Assembly: GCF_042675965.1 (NCBI RefSeq)
Contig: NZ_JBHTKJ010000007.1
Location: forward strand, 1 to 64,000
DNA from: Virgibacillus_R byunsanensis
GTDB lineage: Bacteria > Bacillota > Bacilli > Bacillales > Amphibacillaceae
Length of the DNA stretch: 64,000 bases
Reading direction: 5' to 3'
Below the pieces are notes generated by a model. The model was not told the origin of the DNA and made no database searches. It was given only the letters and a program-made list of their open reading frames with translations. The position numbers were made by a program, and so were the translations under genes. Shown here one piece after another: positions 63,109 through 64,000 of this stretch (positions within the stretch are counted from its first letter, which is position 1; each line of letters begins with the position of its first letter).

Positions 63109-63725
63109 AGCCAGTGATTCTATTAGGTCTAGGTGGTAATGCAAAAGTGTTAATTGACATACTGGAACTTGGTAATTATGAAATTAAGGGCTATACTGCA
63201 TCTTCAGAGCAAGAAAATCCATATGATATTCCTTACTTAGGGGATGATAGCCTTGTACTCAATTATGACGAAAAGGAATTCATGTTAGTAAATACGATCG
63301 GTTCTGTATCTGATATGAAATTAAGAAAAAAAATCTATGACAGTTTTAAATCGAAAGGTTATTCATTTGCTACATTAGTTCACCCAAATGCCTATGTTTC
63401 GGCTAGGGCAACGATTAATGAAGGTGTGCAGGTTATGGCTGGTGTTGTGGTACAACCTTTTGCTACTATAGGTGAGAATTCAATAATTAACACGAACGCC
63501 GTTGTGGATCATGATTCTTTAGTAAGGGAAAATTGTCATATTGCCCCGGGAGTAACGATATCAGGTGGTGTAAAAATTGGCACGTGCACACATATTGGTA
63601 CGGGCGCTTCGGTTATTCAAAACATAGAGATAGAAAATAATGTAATAGTAGGTGCAGGTTCTGTTATTATTGAAAATGTCAGGGGAAATAAAAAAGTGAT
63701 TGGAGTACCAGCCAAGGAGGTTTGA
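63105..63725 (+). CDS. neuD: NeuD/PglD-type sugar acyltransferase
   Basis: A 206-residue protein with an N-terminal Rossmann-like part (PVILLGLGGNAKVLIDIL) and a left-handed beta-helix of hexapeptide repeats. NTNAVVDHDSLV carries the catalytic His. PglD/LegH members acetylate the C-4 amine of the diamino sugar with acetyl-CoA. It is coupled to neuB and followed by the PtmE-like gene. If acetylation is done here, the formyltransferase-like protein must act at another amine or in exchange. Confidence 0.85.
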   Translation: MKPVILLGLGGNAKVLIDILELGNYEIKGYTASSEQENPYDIPYLGDDSLVLNYDEKEFMLVNTIGSVSDMKLRKKIYDSFKSKGYSFATLVHPNAYVSARATINEGVQVMAGVVVQPFATIGENSIINTNAVVDHDSLVRENCHIAPGVTISGGVKIGTCTHIGTGASVIQNIEIENNVIVGAGSVIIENVRGNKKVIGVPAKEV

Positions 63726-63727
63726 AA

Positions 63728-64000
63728 ATGAAGAAGTGGGAAATGGCTTTAGTTGGGCCAGATCAGTCAATATATGATGTGATGAAGATAATTGATAAAA
63801 GTGCTACGCAGATTGCATTGGTGGTAGATGAAAAAGAAAAGTTATTGGGTACAGTTACTGACGGTGATATTAGAAGGGGTTTATTAAGCAAAATCCCATT
63901 AGACTCCTCAATTAAAGAAGTGATGAATTCAGAACCGAAGACAATTACAAAAAGCACAAAAGAAAGTCAAATTTATAAACTTCTCGTAAATAAGGGGTTA
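63728..64000 (+). CDS. PtmE-like CBS/nucleotidyltransferase, 3' end outside window
   Basis: The first 91 codons are present; AAGGAGG precedes the ATG. The peptide is a CBS-domain region (ALVVDEKEKLLGTVTDGDIR, IKEVMNSEPKTITKST). In Campylobacter the legionaminic gene ptmE begins with CBS domains and continues into a glucosamine-1-phosphate guanylyltransferase. The same architecture is expected past the right edge and would place this pathway on GDP-linked sugars. Truncated by the window, not by mutation. Confidence 0.8.
   Translation, partial: MKKWEMALVGPDQSIYDVMKIIDKSATQIALVVDEKEKLLGTVTDGDIRRGLLSKIPLDSSIKEVMNSEPKTITKSTKESQIYKLLVNKGL

Overview
The window looks like chromosomal DNA from a low-GC Gram-positive member of the Bacillaceae. 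It is AT-rich, Shine-Dalgarno sites are strong (AGGAGG-like), GTG and TTG starts are frequent, and the DUF1659/DUF2922/YvrJ trio and the wall teichoic acid genes are typical of that family. The Oceanobacillus/Virgibacillus/Lentibacillus group is plausible, but the genus cannot be fixed from this sequence alone. No rRNA, tRNA, CRISPR array or intact transposase was seen.

Layout. 1-2.0 kb: a 21-bp tandem repeat array runs off the left edge, followed by an ArsP-type permease gene with two near-identical operator palindromes upstream and a tiny Cys-rich partner gene. 2.2-10.1 kb: a solitary STAND-type NTPase with TPR-like repeats; a small exported coiled-coil protein between two copies of a ~260-bp non-coding repeat; an APC-family amino acid permease; and, on the minus strand, a membrane zinc-ribbon/FxLYD protein overlapping an HtrA-type serine protease unit. 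10.4-16.2 kb: galU, ugd, a polymerase/ligase, a glycosyltransferase and a PssD/PssE (ALG14/ALG13-like) pair, consistent with a uronic-acid-containing glycan.

16.2-37.7 kb is a large wall teichoic acid region: two tandem tagD-tagB pairs, a glucosaminidase with six SH3-like repeats, TagF-like polymerases, the TagGH exporter, an IspD-like cytidylyltransferase plus SDR pair (likely CDP-ribitol supply), two more TagB/F-family transferases, GlpQ, TagO, TagA and two LCP ligases. Six CDP-alditol phosphotransferase paralogues in one stretch suggest one complex teichoic acid or several.

37.9-64 kb: after DUF1659/DUF2922/YvrJ comes a capsule/EPS-type locus. It holds a CapD/EpsC-like nucleotide-sugar dehydratase, a Wzy-like protein, a Wzz-like protein, a galU copy killed by a nonsense codon, a broken prepilin gene, an initiating sugar transferase, a glycosyltransferase, a WbpA/WbpB/WbpE-like set for a 3-amino uronic acid with an ATP-grasp ligase and a HAD protein inserted in it, a putative sialyltransferase-like enzyme, a second Wzy, the decayed remains of an older nonulosonic acid locus, and Wzx. 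An intact legionaminic-acid-type pathway follows: LegB, LegC, LegG/NeuC, a formyltransferase-like protein, a PIG-L deacetylase, NeuB, NeuD and the start of a PtmE-like CBS/nucleotidyltransferase cut by the right edge.

The most interesting points are the formyltransferase/PIG-L pair embedded in the nonulosonic acid pathway (with a substituted catalytic Asn), the ATP-grasp/HAD insertion in a Wbp-like pathway that lacks a visible acetyltransferase, the fossil nonulosonic locus next to a living one, and the doubled operator of the ArsP-type unit. All functions are read by eye from motifs and context; no database search was run.
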